Shown piece after piece: positions 16,127 to 25,369 of a stretch of 64,000 nt of DNA. The stretch's first letter is position 1; the number at the start of each line of letters is the position of its first letter. Below the pieces are notes generated by a model. It had not been told where the DNA came from, did not search any database, and saw only the letters and a list, made by a program, of their open reading frames with translations. The DNA comes from UBA6168 sp041741095. Lineage in GTDB: Bacteria; Bacteroidota; Bacteroidia; Chitinophagales; Saprospiraceae. The stretch spans positions 32,037 through 96,036 of the forward strand of contig JBGSKQ010000091.1 of NCBI GenBank assembly GCA_041741095.1. The letters run 5' to 3'. The translations under genes were made by a program, and so were the position numbers.

Positions 16127-16259
16127 GGCTGGACATTTGTTTTTATTGGAAAAATACACAAGATGACCGTCTGGCCCTGCAACACTTTCTCATAGGAGGC
16201 GTTTTGGGAATCGTTGATGCTGCCCAAATGACCAATCACAATTCACCAATTACCAGCGC

Positions 16260-17189
16260 ATGGTTTTACAAGAAAATTTCGACGTACGCAACATAGGCAA
16301 CCTGGAATTGCTCGCCAAGCAAGTGGTGGAGGGCTTCATCATCGGTTTGCACAAAAGCCCATTTCACGGTTTTTCAGTAGAATTTGCGGAGCACCGCCTC
16401 TACAACCAAGGCGAGGCCACCAAGGATATTGACTGGAAAGTGTATGCCCGCACTGACCGGATGTACGTCAAAAAATTTGAAGAGGAAACTAACCTTCGCT
16501 GCCAAATTGTAGTGGATGCCTCATCGTCCATGTACTTTCCCGAAGTGTCGGGCGAAGGCAAAAACTATACAAACAAACTGCGATTTTCCGCCTTGGCTGC
16601 CGCCGCTTTGATGAACCTTTTGCAAAAACAGCGGGATGCATTTGGCCTGACCATTTTCGACGACAAACTGGAGACGCATACACGTTGCAAGTCGAGCACT
16701 GCACATTACCGGCTGTTGCTCACTTATTTGCAGCAATTGATTGACAACCCCGAACGGAACAGAACCACCTCCGCCGCCAAGGCGCTGCACCAGATAGCCG
16801 ACAGCATCCACAAGCGCTCTTTGGTGGTCATTTTCAGCGATATGTTTGAGCAATCGGAAAATACCGAAGCGATGTTTTCGGCGCTCCAACACCTGAAACA
16901 TGCCAAGCACGAGGTCATCCTTTTTCATACGGTGGACAAATCGCTGGAAATGGATTTTGAATTTGAAAACCGTCCATATTTGTTCATTGATATGGAAACT
17001 GGAGAGCAACTGCGCCTGCAACCGCACCAGGTAAAAGACCAATACATCACGCAGATTGCCCGTTTCAAAGAAGAACTCAAGTTGAAATGTATGCAATATC
17101 ATGTTGACTTTGTAGAGGCCGACATCAACCAGGGTTTCAGGCCAATTTTGCAATCCTGGCTGGTGAAACGGATGCGGATGAAGGCGTAA
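16260..17189 (+). CDS. DUF58 domain protein
   Basis: 309 residues, soluble, no signal. Seen: IIGLHKSPFHGFSVEFAEHR and YNQGEATKDIDWKVYARTDRMYVKKFEEE, the diagnostic DUF58 block, then a vWA-like segment with a MIDAS-like IVVDASSSM and VVIFSDMFE. Such proteins normally sit beside a MoxR AAA+ ATPase and vWA/BatA proteins and take part in chaperone-like or stress functions; none of these partners is adjacent here. It starts with the ATG at 16260, 133 bp after the M28 gene. Confidence 0.9.
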   Translation: MVLQENFDVRNIGNLELLAKQVVEGFIIGLHKSPFHGFSVEFAEHRLYNQGEATKDIDWKVYARTDRMYVKKFEEETNLRCQIVVDASSSMYFPEVSGEGKNYTNKLRFSALAAAALMNLLQKQRDAFGLTIFDDKLETHTRCKSSTAHYRLLLTYLQQLIDNPERNRTTSAAKALHQIADSIHKRSLVVIFSDMFEQSENTEAMFSALQHLKHAKHEVILFHTVDKSLEMDFEFENRPYLFIDMETGEQLRLQPHQVKDQYITQIARFKEELKLKCMQYHVDFVEADINQGFRPILQSWLVKRMRMKA

Positions 17190-17226
17190 ATGGTCATTGG
17201 GTCATTAGTCATTTGGGTCATTTTTT

Positions 17227-18126
17227 ATGAAAAGCATAAAATCAAATAAGTCAGCTCTTCTATTTGTTATGCAAAAACTCCCCTCTTTTGCCTTTCTCCT
17301 TTTTACTTTTTCCTTCCTCACAAGTTGTTACGAGCCAAAGGAAGGCTGCCTTGACATCAACGCCACCGACTACGATGTAGAAAGTGACGATCCCTGCCCC
17401 GACTGTTGCACTTATCCAATCTTGTCCATTACGCCGCTGCACCAGGTTTTGGTAAAAAACACCTTGGACAGTTTTGTCAATTTGAAATACAATTTCTTTT
17501 ACCCTGCGCCATCCAGTGATATGGACACCTTTGCATTTTTGCGCAGCCGGTTTTTTATTTCCAATGTGAAACTGGTCACGCAAGACGGGATAGAAGTCGG
17601 TGTGTCGGATACCATTGGCATCCGCTTTCAAAATGGAAGCCGGGTGATTTATGAAGACAATTTTGCCAAATTGGACCGGGATATTTTTGCCGCTAATGCT
17701 ATCGGCACAGTCGTCACAGAGGGCGTTTTTGATAAACTAAAATTCACTTTGGGCTTGTCGGAAGAATTGCTTTCCCTCGACACGGCCAGCATTCCGGCCA
17801 ACCATCCGCTCGACTTCCGCAGCGATTCCATCCTTTACGAGGAAGGCATTGGCTACGTGCCTTTTTTCCTGAGTTTTAAAACTGACACCGCCGCCGCTGC
17901 CGTGCCGACCGAACTGCGTTTGTTCCAACCGATCGAAGTCAACTTGCCCATTAATCCACCTGTTAACATTGAGCGGGGCTACAACATCAAGTTAAAATTG
18001 CGGATTAATTACATAGCCTGGTTTGAAGGCGTGGATTTTACCAACGACAGCGGTGACGCCATCCGCCAAAAAATAGCAGCCAACTTGCCGAATGCCTTTT
18101 CGGTGACAGAAATTACCTTCGATTAG
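17227..18126 (+). CDS. MbnP-like lipoprotein, first copy
   Basis: 299 residues from 17227; a start at 17269 gives a shorter and equally good lipoprotein signal with lipobox FLTSC. After a Cys-rich segment (GCLDINATDYDVESDDPCPD with following CC) comes the MbnP-like beta domain: FVNLKYNFFYP, FLRSRFFISNVKLV, VFDKLKFTLGLSEELLS, ANHPLDFRSDS and RGYNIKLKLRINYI. MbnP proteins are periplasmic copper binders whose Trp is converted to kynurenine by the dihaem enzyme MbnH. In this copy the segment after HPL lacks the Trp pair found in the next gene. First gene of a three-gene set with 18208 and 19017. Confidence 0.78.
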   Translation: MKSIKSNKSALLFVMQKLPSFAFLLFTFSFLTSCYEPKEGCLDINATDYDVESDDPCPDCCTYPILSITPLHQVLVKNTLDSFVNLKYNFFYPAPSSDMDTFAFLRSRFFISNVKLVTQDGIEVGVSDTIGIRFQNGSRVIYEDNFAKLDRDIFAANAIGTVVTEGVFDKLKFTLGLSEELLSLDTASIPANHPLDFRSDSILYEEGIGYVPFFLSFKTDTAAAAVPTELRLFQPIEVNLPINPPVNIERGYNIKLKLRINYIAWFEGVDFTNDSGDAIRQKIAANLPNAFSVTEITFD

Positions 18127-18207
18127 GACGATAATTGCGAACTTGCGCCCAAGTGATTTCCTCAAACATTGTGGCTGGGACTGTGTTTACTTGTTAAAAA
18201 TTTCAAC

Positions 18208-18987
18208 ATGAGAAAATTCCTGCTGTTTTTGCTCCTCGGTATTTTTGTGGCGTCCTGCGACGACGACGATTTAGGCCCAATTACTACTGTGAACCTCAAT
18301 TTCAAGGCTACATACGATGGCGATCCGCTGGTCTTTACCATCGAAAACTACACCTATCCTGATGGCAAGCTCATCAAATTTACCCGCCTGAACTTCTTTG
18401 TTTCAAACATTGCCCTGCTGGAAGAAACTGGAGGCGAAGCGGAAGTAGCTGACATAGAATATGTTAATTTCACAGATAATACCACCTTGGCAGAAGCTGA
18501 AACGCCCATCACCATCTCCAATGACAAAGTGCCAACAGGTACCTACAAAGGTATCCGTATTGGCATTGGCGTACCATCCAGCATGAACAACGCCTCAGCC
18601 AAAGACCGGCCTGCCGGCCACCCGCTCCGTGACAATTACAACAACGAATACTGGAGCGACTGGGACAGTTTTATTTTCCTGAAATCAGAAGGGACTTATG
18701 ATGCCAATGGCAGCGGCATTGATGGTAACGGCGACAATGGTTTTGGCCACCACCCTGGCACCAACGAGGTTTATCGCACACTTATATTCAACGATCCGAT
18801 TGTACTGGAAGAAGGAAAGGCATTTGACTTCAATTTTGAACTGGATGTGCAGAAATTGTATGTGAAAGATGGCATTCCGCTTGACCTCACGGTGGAAGAA
18901 AACCTGGATACCCAAAGCCCTTCGGATTTGGCCCTGGCCAAATACATCATGGACAACTTTGTCAATGCTTTTGTGTTGGTGAAATGA
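18208..18987 (+). CDS. MbnP-like copper-binding lipoprotein, second copy
   Basis: 259 residues from the ATG at 18208, giving lipobox FVASC. Family pattern: VNLNFKATYDGDPLVF, LIKFTRLNFFVSNIALL, PTGTYKGIRIGIGVPSS, and AGHPLRDNYNNEYWSDWDSF with Trp149 and Trp152. The 'W..W..F.FLK.EG' block is where characterised MbnP proteins carry the Trp that MbnH turns into kynurenine and uses for copper binding. The downstream gene is the matching MauG/MbnH-type dihaem protein, only 29 bp away. The role in copper handling is inferred from the family and from the pair. Confidence 0.82.
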   Translation: MRKFLLFLLLGIFVASCDDDDLGPITTVNLNFKATYDGDPLVFTIENYTYPDGKLIKFTRLNFFVSNIALLEETGGEAEVADIEYVNFTDNTTLAEAETPITISNDKVPTGTYKGIRIGIGVPSSMNNASAKDRPAGHPLRDNYNNEYWSDWDSFIFLKSEGTYDANGSGIDGNGDNGFGHHPGTNEVYRTLIFNDPIVLEEGKAFDFNFELDVQKLYVKDGIPLDLTVEENLDTQSPSDLALAKYIMDNFVNAFVLVK

Positions 18988-19016
18988 TTTCCATCGAATT
19001 TTAAAAAGCTGTTGCT

Positions 19017-20147
19017 ATGAAAAAAATTCTTATCGCTTCCCTTTTTTTGGCGATTTTGTTGAATGCCTGCCAGGATGACGATGGGCCTACCGGGCCTACT
19101 GGCAACAATGGAATTGACCTCACTGGCATACCCTGCGGCCCTACCGACCATGAATTGGTGATTCCTCCCGGTTTGCCCAGCATGTTGATACCTGAAGACA
19201 ACAAACTCACCGATCAAGGTATCGAGCTTGGCAGGTTCCTGTTTTATGACCCCATCCTTTCGGCTGATAGTACGGTTTCCTGCGCCTCCTGCCACGACAT
19301 GAAGTTCAATTTTTCGGATGACAAGGCATTGGCCGTTGGCATCAATGGCCAATTAGGGCCAAGGAGTTCTATGCCTTTGATTAATATTGGCTTTTTTAAC
19401 ACCGGGCTATTCTGGGATGGCCGTTCTCCTCATTTAGAGGATCAAGCATTGCACCCTGTAGAAAACCCTTTGGAAATGGGCGAAACTTGGGACAACGTGG
19501 TGGTAAAACTGCAAAACCACTCCACTTATCGGAAAATGTTCAGGGAGGCGTTTTGCATCAGCAACAGCCAGGAAATTACGAAAGAACTGGCGGCCAAGGC
19601 GCTCGCCCAGTTCCAGCGTACACTCATCAGTGCCAATTCCAGGTTTGACCAGAAGAGGTTTCAGGGTAATACCAATCCGTTTTTGTGGTCGGACGAAGAA
19701 GTGGATGGTTATCTGATTTATTTCGACGATGCCACGGGTTCAGAAGTATTGGGCCATTGCGCCCATTGCCACGACGGACAGGCACTGTTGAGTTCTGAAC
19801 GTTTTGAAAACAATGGAATTCAGGAAGTAGCGACACTGAACGACTTTCCAGATAAAGGTTTGGGAGCGATCACAGGCAAACTCGCCGACAACGGAAAGTT
19901 CAAGGCTCCCAGCCTGCGCAATATTGAACTGTCAGCGCCCTACATGCACGACGGCAGATTCAATACACTGGAAGAAGTGATAGAACATTACAATTCGGGC
20001 GGGCATTATGCCGATAACTTGCTCCTGGCTTCCATTCAGCCCCTCCATTTGACCGCAAACGACAAGGCCAATTTGATCGCCTTCCTAAAAACTTTTACGG
20101 ATACTTCATACTACAGCAACCCTGCCTTCCAAAATCCGTTTAAATAA
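19017..20147 (+). CDS. MbnH/MauG-like dihaem cytochrome c peroxidase family lipoprotein
   Basis: 376 residues with lipobox LLNAC. Two haem c sites are seen: SCASCHD (Cys89, Cys92, His93) and HCAHCHDGQ (Cys248, Cys251, His252). Family blocks include LGRFLFYDPILS, RSSMPLINIGFF, LFWDGRSPHLEDQALHPVENP and PYMHDGRFNTLEEVIEHYNSGG. This is the CCP/MauG superfamily; next to MbnP genes it is most likely an MbnH-type enzyme that uses a high-valent haem pair to oxidise a Trp of the partner to kynurenine. A short GPTGPTG linker follows the lipid anchor. A hairpin terminator follows the gene. Confidence 0.88.
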   Translation: MKKILIASLFLAILLNACQDDDGPTGPTGNNGIDLTGIPCGPTDHELVIPPGLPSMLIPEDNKLTDQGIELGRFLFYDPILSADSTVSCASCHDMKFNFSDDKALAVGINGQLGPRSSMPLINIGFFNTGLFWDGRSPHLEDQALHPVENPLEMGETWDNVVVKLQNHSTYRKMFREAFCISNSQEITKELAAKALAQFQRTLISANSRFDQKRFQGNTNPFLWSDEEVDGYLIYFDDATGSEVLGHCAHCHDGQALLSSERFENNGIQEVATLNDFPDKGLGAITGKLADNGKFKAPSLRNIELSAPYMHDGRFNTLEEVIEHYNSGGHYADNLLLASIQPLHLTANDKANLIAFLKTFTDTSYYSNPAFQNPFK

Positions 20148-20157
20148 ATGGGAATCA

Positions 20158-20199
20158 CTTGAAACCTGTTTTTACCGTTCTTAACAAATAGGTTTCAAG
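20158..20199 (+). terminator. Putative terminator after the MbnP/MbnH operon
   Basis: CTTGAAACCT (20158-20167) pairs perfectly with AGGTTTCAAG (20190-20199) around a 22-nt loop, followed by TTTAATTTT. Confidence 0.55.
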
Positions 20200-20260
20200 T
20201 TTAATTTTCAATATTTTTTAAAAAAATTGCCTTGTTTTTTAATGAGGCACAAAAAAAAAT

Positions 20261-20268
20261 TACCTTAG
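20261..20268 (+). promoter_or_regulatory. Candidate promoter of the SprB-like adhesin gene
   Basis: TACCTTAG is one base off TAnnTTTG and is preceded by a T-run around the -33 position. It would give an untranslated leader of about 290 nt before the ATG at 20564. The leader carries no gene or obvious riboswitch. Confidence 0.35.
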
Positions 20269-20563
20269 CGCCGTATTTCATCCTTTCCAGAACCGATTGC
20301 CTTTAAGCTGATTCCCACTTACTGCTTTTGATATTTACCTCTGGGACTGTTTCCCATCATCTACCCATCGAATTGCACCGGGCAATTAGGTTTTTTGCCC
20401 ATGTCTCATTCTCAAGTTTTTGCCCTTCAAATTTGGCTGTCAACTTGTCCTTCAACAAGTTGGTGTAGCGCAATTTGAATTTTAATACTTCTATAAAATG
20501 CTTGAACAAATGGGGTCTTGCTCCGTATTCAAGCCATCAATTTTTACCAAAACTGTATCCATT

Positions 20564-23500
20564 ATGAACCCAACTCGACACTTAGGTTTTTTGTTTTCAG
20601 GGTTAAACAAATTCATAGCAGCCTTTGCCCTCCTGCTCTTCCCCATCCTGCTTTCCGCCCAACTTTCCGTGAACATTACTGGTACAAGTCCCACTTGCAA
20701 CGGTTTTAATAACGGTGAAGTGAGCGCAAACGTCACTGGCGGCACAGCGCCATACACCTATTCCTGGAACACAGGGGCCAACAGCAGCATCCTTCAAAAT
20801 CTGTCTGCTGGCACCTATTCAGTGACCGTTTCAGATGCCAACGGCAATCAGGCCAACAGCTCTTTTAACTTAACCGAGCCTTCGGCCATCAACGTTTCAG
20901 TTTCTTTGAACAATGTATGCGCTGGAAATGGCAATGCCACTGTTTCTGCCAGCGGCGGTACTGGTGCTTATTCCTATGCTTGGGACAATGGCGCTACCGG
21001 CACTTCTGTAACTGGCCTTCCTGCTGGTTTCCACTGCGTAACAGTGACGGACGGCAGCGGCTGCCAGGCAGTGGGTTGTGTGACTGTCACCGGCCCTTTG
21101 ACGCTTGATCTTGTTGTTCAAGGTTTGGCATGTTTCAACTTCTGCGATGCCAGCGTTACGGCGGTTGTTACCGGCGGTGCGCCACCTTACACTTATGTTT
21201 GGAGCAATGGTGCCAACGGTGGTGTGAACCCCAACCTCGGCCCCGGCGACTACTCCGTGACGGTAACCGACCAAAACGGCTGTCAAATCAGTGGTACTGC
21301 CACAGTTGGCAACCCTGTACAATTGAACATCAACGTAACCGTAACAAACCCGTCTTGTACGGGCGGCGGTACTGGTTCAGCGACTGCTACCGTGAGCGGC
21401 GGCACTGGCCCATACCTGTATTTCTGGAGCAATGGTCAAACTACTGCATCCATTTCAGGTCTTGCACCTGGCACTTACGGCCTTACAGTTACTGACTTTT
21501 TAGGCTGTACGGGCATTTCCTCAGCCACTATCGTACCCGATGGAAATATCACTTTGAACCTAAGTGCCAACCCTTCATCCAGTTGCGGATTGACGGATGG
21601 CACAGCTTCCGTGACGATTTCTGGTGGCACAGCACCATATAATATTCAATGGAGCACGGGCGGCACATCGGCCAATATTTCTGGCCTTGCCCCTGGCAAC
21701 TATTCAGTGACAGTAACTGACGCCAATGGTTGCGGAGCTACTGGTAACGTAACCGTTGGTGGTACGGCTGGCATAGACCTCCATATTATGGGCGTGAACG
21801 CAGGTTGTGCCAATAACGGCTCCGCCAGCGCTATGGTGACACCTGGAACAGGTACAGCACCATTCACCTACCTGTGGAGCACAGGTGCTACCACTTCTAT
21901 CATTAATAACCTGACGCCTGGTACCTACTCTGTGACCGTGACCGACGCCGCAGGTTGTACTGCAACTGAACAGGTGACCGTCACCAGTTCTTCCAATATT
22001 TCTGTTTCGGCTACTGGTACCAACCTATCTTGTTTTGGTGGCAATAACGGTAGTGCTACGGCCTCAGTGACTGGAGCCTCTGGCATGATAGCCTATATGT
22101 GGAGCAACAGTGGCAACTCGCAGACCATCAACAACCTTTCCACTGGAACCTATTTTGTGACTGTGGTAGAAATTGCCAGCGGTTGCACTGCTACTACGAG
22201 CGTTTTTATTAGCCAGCCAACCCAAGTTACTGTGACTACCACGGGTCAAAACGGTGGTTGCAACTCTTTGGGGTCTGCAACAGCAAGCGCCAGTGGCGGC
22301 ACTGCACCATATACCTATGCTTGGAGCAATGGCCAATCAGGTTCTTCAATTTCCAACCTGATGGGTGGCAACTACACAGTTACTGCGACTGACAGCCAAG
22401 GATGCACAGCTACTTCTACCGTGACTATCAACGCTTCAAATGCTCTGTCTGTAACGGTTAATATTACCAATCCAATCAGCGAAGCGAATGCCACTGATGG
22501 TTCGTTGAGTGCCCAAGCCAGCGGCGGTACCACTCCTTATACCTATATCTGGAGCACTGGTGCAACCACAGCTTCTATCAGCGGGCTGGGTGCAGGCACC
22601 TATTCTGTCACGGTCTCTGATGCAAGTGGTTGTACAGGCACTGATGAAGTAACGCTGACCAACCCAGCATGCCTTGGCGACCGTATTTGGCACGACGACA
22701 ACCGCAACGGTTGCCAGGATGCGGGCGAATTTGGCTTTGCCAATGTGGCGATTACCCTGACCGGTACCGATGTGAATGGCAATGCTGTTAACATGTCCAC
22801 ACAGACAGCTTTGAACGGTCAATACAAATTTGACGGCTTGATGCCAGGTACTTATATGGTACACATCAGCGCACCTACTGGTTTTACTATTTCTCCAGCC
22901 AATTCTGCCACTTGTGGAAACGATTTCACCGATAGCGACTTTACCCCGGCAAATGGCAATTCGCAAATGGTGACTTTGGCAGAAGGCCAGTGTAACCTGA
23001 CCATTGACGGCGGTTTGTTTGATGATTGTTTGAACGTGTCTGATCCAGGTGAAATCTGCTGTGATCAAACCCTTTGTGGCCCAGGCAACAATCCTGCTCC
23101 GATTACTTCGGTGACTCCAGCCACTGGCGGTATTGGTACTATCCAATACATGTGGATGTATTCAACCATTCCTGGCCCATACGATCCAAACACTTGGATT
23201 TCCGTCGGCTCAAATGGTGGTGGTACAAGCTACGATCCAGGCCCGCTTCAAGAAACGACCTACTTTGTCCGTTGCACAAAAACTGCTGACTGCGACGATT
23301 GGCTCGAATCAAACATCGTGACTATCACGGTTGCTGACGATGCAGTGGCAATCATTCAAGGCCCAGATGCTCCATGTGAAGGTGACATAGTGACTTATAC
23401 GGCAGGAGGTTCGAATTCCGCAGGTGCTATCTATACTTGGAACTTCGGTTCACATGCATCTCCATCCACTGCTTCTGGCCCAAGTGCTACTATTACATGG

Positions 23501-24139
23501 ATCGAATGGGGCGTGGTGAATATCACCTTAACCGTTACAGCCAATGGATGTACTTCTACAGATGTAATGGCGGTCAACGTTTCCAACGACCCAGTATTCT
23601 GTGGCGACGGCCTGATCATCAATGTGAACGACATGAACAATGGCGTGATGGTGAACTGGACTTTGCCACAATCGAATGCAGATTATGAATTCGCCGTTCA
23701 GCGCTCGTCAAATGGCCAGGATTTCGAAAACCTTACCATGATGCCACAGGCGCAAACTGAAGGCATGAACGATTATGCATTTGCCGATTATTTCCCGAAA
23801 AAAGGCAACGCCTTCTATAGGGTTGAAGTATTGAAGGATGGTCAACATGCCATGTACTCCAATGTGGTTAAAATTTCCAAATTCAAAGCTTCGGAACAGT
23901 TTATTCTTTATCCGAACCCAATCACTGACTACCTCACCATTGAGTGCAGCGAACAAGTGAAAACTTCGGTAAAAATGGAAATCCTGACCATGCACGGTAA
24001 ATTGGTACGCAGTACGACCTTTGCCGAAGGCCTGGTATCGGTTCCTTTGGATATGAGCGACTTGGCGGCTGGTTCTTACTTAGTCCGCTTGGTGTTCAAC
24101 GACGGTCAAAAAAGCGTAATCAAGATGATAAAAGAATAA
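20564..24139 (+). CDS. SprB-repeat adhesin with T9SS type A sorting domain
   Basis: 1191 residues from the ATG at 20564, which starts a signal peptide (FIAAFALLLFPILLSAQ). Residues 30-700 hold nine SprB-type repeats of about 75 residues, each with 'GGTAPYTYSWNTG', 'LSAGTYSVTVSDANG' and a Cys pair. Next come an SdrD-B-like domain (GDRIWHDDNRNGCQDAGE, then GLMPGTYMVHISAPTGF), a PKD-like region (YTWNFGSHASPS) and a C-terminal sorting domain with FILYPNPITDYLTIE. SprB of Flavobacterium johnsoniae is the moving surface adhesin of gliding motility; this is a shorter relative without an adjacent sprF. The repeats are similar at DNA level and may vary by recombination. Confidence 0.9.
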   Translation: MNPTRHLGFLFSGLNKFIAAFALLLFPILLSAQLSVNITGTSPTCNGFNNGEVSANVTGGTAPYTYSWNTGANSSILQNLSAGTYSVTVSDANGNQANSSFNLTEPSAINVSVSLNNVCAGNGNATVSASGGTGAYSYAWDNGATGTSVTGLPAGFHCVTVTDGSGCQAVGCVTVTGPLTLDLVVQGLACFNFCDASVTAVVTGGAPPYTYVWSNGANGGVNPNLGPGDYSVTVTDQNGCQISGTATVGNPVQLNINVTVTNPSCTGGGTGSATATVSGGTGPYLYFWSNGQTTASISGLAPGTYGLTVTDFLGCTGISSATIVPDGNITLNLSANPSSSCGLTDGTASVTISGGTAPYNIQWSTGGTSANISGLAPGNYSVTVTDANGCGATGNVTVGGTAGIDLHIMGVNAGCANNGSASAMVTPGTGTAPFTYLWSTGATTSIINNLTPGTYSVTVTDAAGCTATEQVTVTSSSNISVSATGTNLSCFGGNNGSATASVTGASGMIAYMWSNSGNSQTINNLSTGTYFVTVVEIASGCTATTSVFISQPTQVTVTTTGQNGGCNSLGSATASASGGTAPYTYAWSNGQSGSSISNLMGGNYTVTATDSQGCTATSTVTINASNALSVTVNITNPISEANATDGSLSAQASGGTTPYTYIWSTGATTASISGLGAGTYSVTVSDASGCTGTDEVTLTNPACLGDRIWHDDNRNGCQDAGEFGFANVAITLTGTDVNGNAVNMSTQTALNGQYKFDGLMPGTYMVHISAPTGFTISPANSATCGNDFTDSDFTPANGNSQMVTLAEGQCNLTIDGGLFDDCLNVSDPGEICCDQTLCGPGNNPAPITSVTPATGGIGTIQYMWMYSTIPGPYDPNTWISVGSNGGGTSYDPGPLQETTYFVRCTKTADCDDWLESNIVTITVADDAVAIIQGPDAPCEGDIVTYTAGGSNSAGAIYTWNFGSHASPSTASGPSATITWIEWGVVNITLTVTANGCTSTDVMAVNVSNDPVFCGDGLIINVNDMNNGVMVNWTLPQSNADYEFAVQRSSNGQDFENLTMMPQAQTEGMNDYAFADYFPKKGNAFYRVEVLKDGQHAMYSNVVKISKFKASEQFILYPNPITDYLTIECSEQVKTSVKMEILTMHGKLVRSTTFAEGLVSVPLDMSDLAAGSYLVRLVFNDGQKSVIKMIKE

Positions 24140-24162
24140 TAATCGAATTGTTACAGTAAATG

Positions 24163-24201
24163 ATAAGCTCCTGGAAATTCATTTTTCCAGGGGCTTTTTT
24201 A
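24163..24201 (+). terminator. Rho-independent terminator of the SprB-like gene
   Basis: Stem AAGCtCCTGGAAA / TTTCCAGGgGCTT followed by a run of T. Confidence 0.8.
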
Positions 24202-24233
24202 TTAAAATAAAATGCACTGTAGGGGCAAATATT

Positions 24234-24241
24234 TACCTTGC
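24234..24241 (+). promoter_or_regulatory. Candidate promoter of the SMP-30 gene
   Basis: TACCTTGC fits TAnnTTTG except at one or two positions and lies 26 bp before the ATG at 24268, which also supports that start. Confidence 0.4.
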
Positions 24242-24267
24242 TCCCACTTACACTAAAATCATTTGAT

Positions 24268-25299
24268 ATGAATATTTGGAACCGATTACTCCATGTTGCT
24301 ATAGTGTTTCTTTTTTTGGGTTTTGTTTCTTGCAACCAAACAGAGCCTTCCGAGCAAAAATCTAAGCTTCGTACTATTGGCAAAATAGAGCGCCTATCGG
24401 CAGAAATGGACAGCTTCTTTTCAAAGGATGCCGTCATTGAAGTCTTGGCCGACGGTTTTGATTGGTCGGAAGGGCCAGTCTGGATTGCTGACGGAGGCTT
24501 TCTCCTTTTTTCCGATGTGCCCTCCAATAAAATTTTTAAATGGAAGGAAGGCGAAGGCACTAAGCTTTACCTCAGCCCATCGGGTTATACCAGCGAAAAA
24601 ATGCCCGGTGGCGAAGGCTCCAATGGCCTTTTACTCGATGCATCGGGCAATCTGGTTTTGTGCCAACACGGTGACCGCCGTATGTCCAGAATGAACGCCC
24701 CGCTAAACCAACCAAAGCCAGACTATACCACCCTCGCCGATAAATGGAACTGCAAGCGTTTCAACAGCCCCAACGATGCCTGCTACGACAAAGTGGGCAA
24801 CCTTTATTTCACCGATCCGCCCTATGGTTTGCCGAAACAAATGGAAGATCCTGGAAAGGAAATACCTTTTCAAGGAGTTTATCGCCGTGGCGCCGATGGG
24901 GCGGTTGAGTTGCTAATTGACTCATTGTCAAGGCCAAATGGCATTGCTCTTTCCCCTGATGAAAAGATTTTATACGTGGCCAATTCCGACCCGGAGAAGG
25001 CCATTTGGATGGCTTACGATATTTTGGAAGATGGTAGATTGGGCAATGGCCGTGTATTTTATGACGCCACTCCTCATGTGAAAGAAGGTTTGAAAGGCTT
25101 GCCCGATGGAATGAAAGTGGACGGCCAAGGAAATCTCTTCGCTACAGGTCCCGGCGGCTGTTGGGTTTTCAAAGCTGATGGAACCGCCTTGGGCAGGATA
25201 GATCCAAGTGAGGCGACCGCCAATTGTGCCTTTGGCAATGATGGCAAAACCCTTTATCTGACGGCAGATATGTACGTTTGCCGGGTAGTTTTGAAGTAA
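24268..25299 (+). CDS. SMP-30/gluconolactonase-like lipoprotein
   Basis: 343 residues from the ATG at 24268, giving a lipobox GFVSC. The beta-propeller pattern of the SMP-30/gluconolactonase family is clear: FDWSEGPVWIADGGFLLFSD, EGSNGLLLDASGNLVLCQHG, NSPNDACYDKVGNLYFTDPPYG, SRPNGIALSPDEKILYVANSD, GLPDGMKVDGQGNLFATGPGG. These blocks carry the metal ligands (Glu, Asn, Asn, Asp) of the lactonase site. The natural substrate, probably a sugar lactone or a similar ester, is not known. It is monocistronic, with its own promoter and a bidirectional terminator. Confidence 0.9.
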   Translation: MNIWNRLLHVAIVFLFLGFVSCNQTEPSEQKSKLRTIGKIERLSAEMDSFFSKDAVIEVLADGFDWSEGPVWIADGGFLLFSDVPSNKIFKWKEGEGTKLYLSPSGYTSEKMPGGEGSNGLLLDASGNLVLCQHGDRRMSRMNAPLNQPKPDYTTLADKWNCKRFNSPNDACYDKVGNLYFTDPPYGLPKQMEDPGKEIPFQGVYRRGADGAVELLIDSLSRPNGIALSPDEKILYVANSDPEKAIWMAYDILEDGRLGNGRVFYDATPHVKEGLKGLPDGMKVDGQGNLFATGPGGCWVFKADGTALGRIDPSEATANCAFGNDGKTLYLTADMYVCRVVLK

Positions 25300-25301
25300 T
25301 T

Positions 25302-25342
25302 AAAAAGTGCTTGCCAAAACGATTTTGGCAAGCACTTTTTTT
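25302..25342. terminator. Bidirectional terminator
   Basis: A perfect 18-bp stem AAAAAGTGCTTGCCAAAA / TTTTGGCAAGCACTTTTT with a 3-nt loop, between the convergent SMP-30 and MFS genes. T-runs face both ways. Confidence 0.92.
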
Positions 25343-25369
25343 ATCAAATAGATCTCAATTTATACGTTC

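Noticed and set aside
20897..22700. Recent gene duplication within the SprB-like gene as a separate mobile element
   Set aside because: The repeats are in-frame protein domains of about 75 residues; they are ordinary adhesin modules.
20897..23146. Several minus-strand open frames opposite the SprB-like repeats
   Set aside because: They mirror the repeat sequence and have no signal or domain features.
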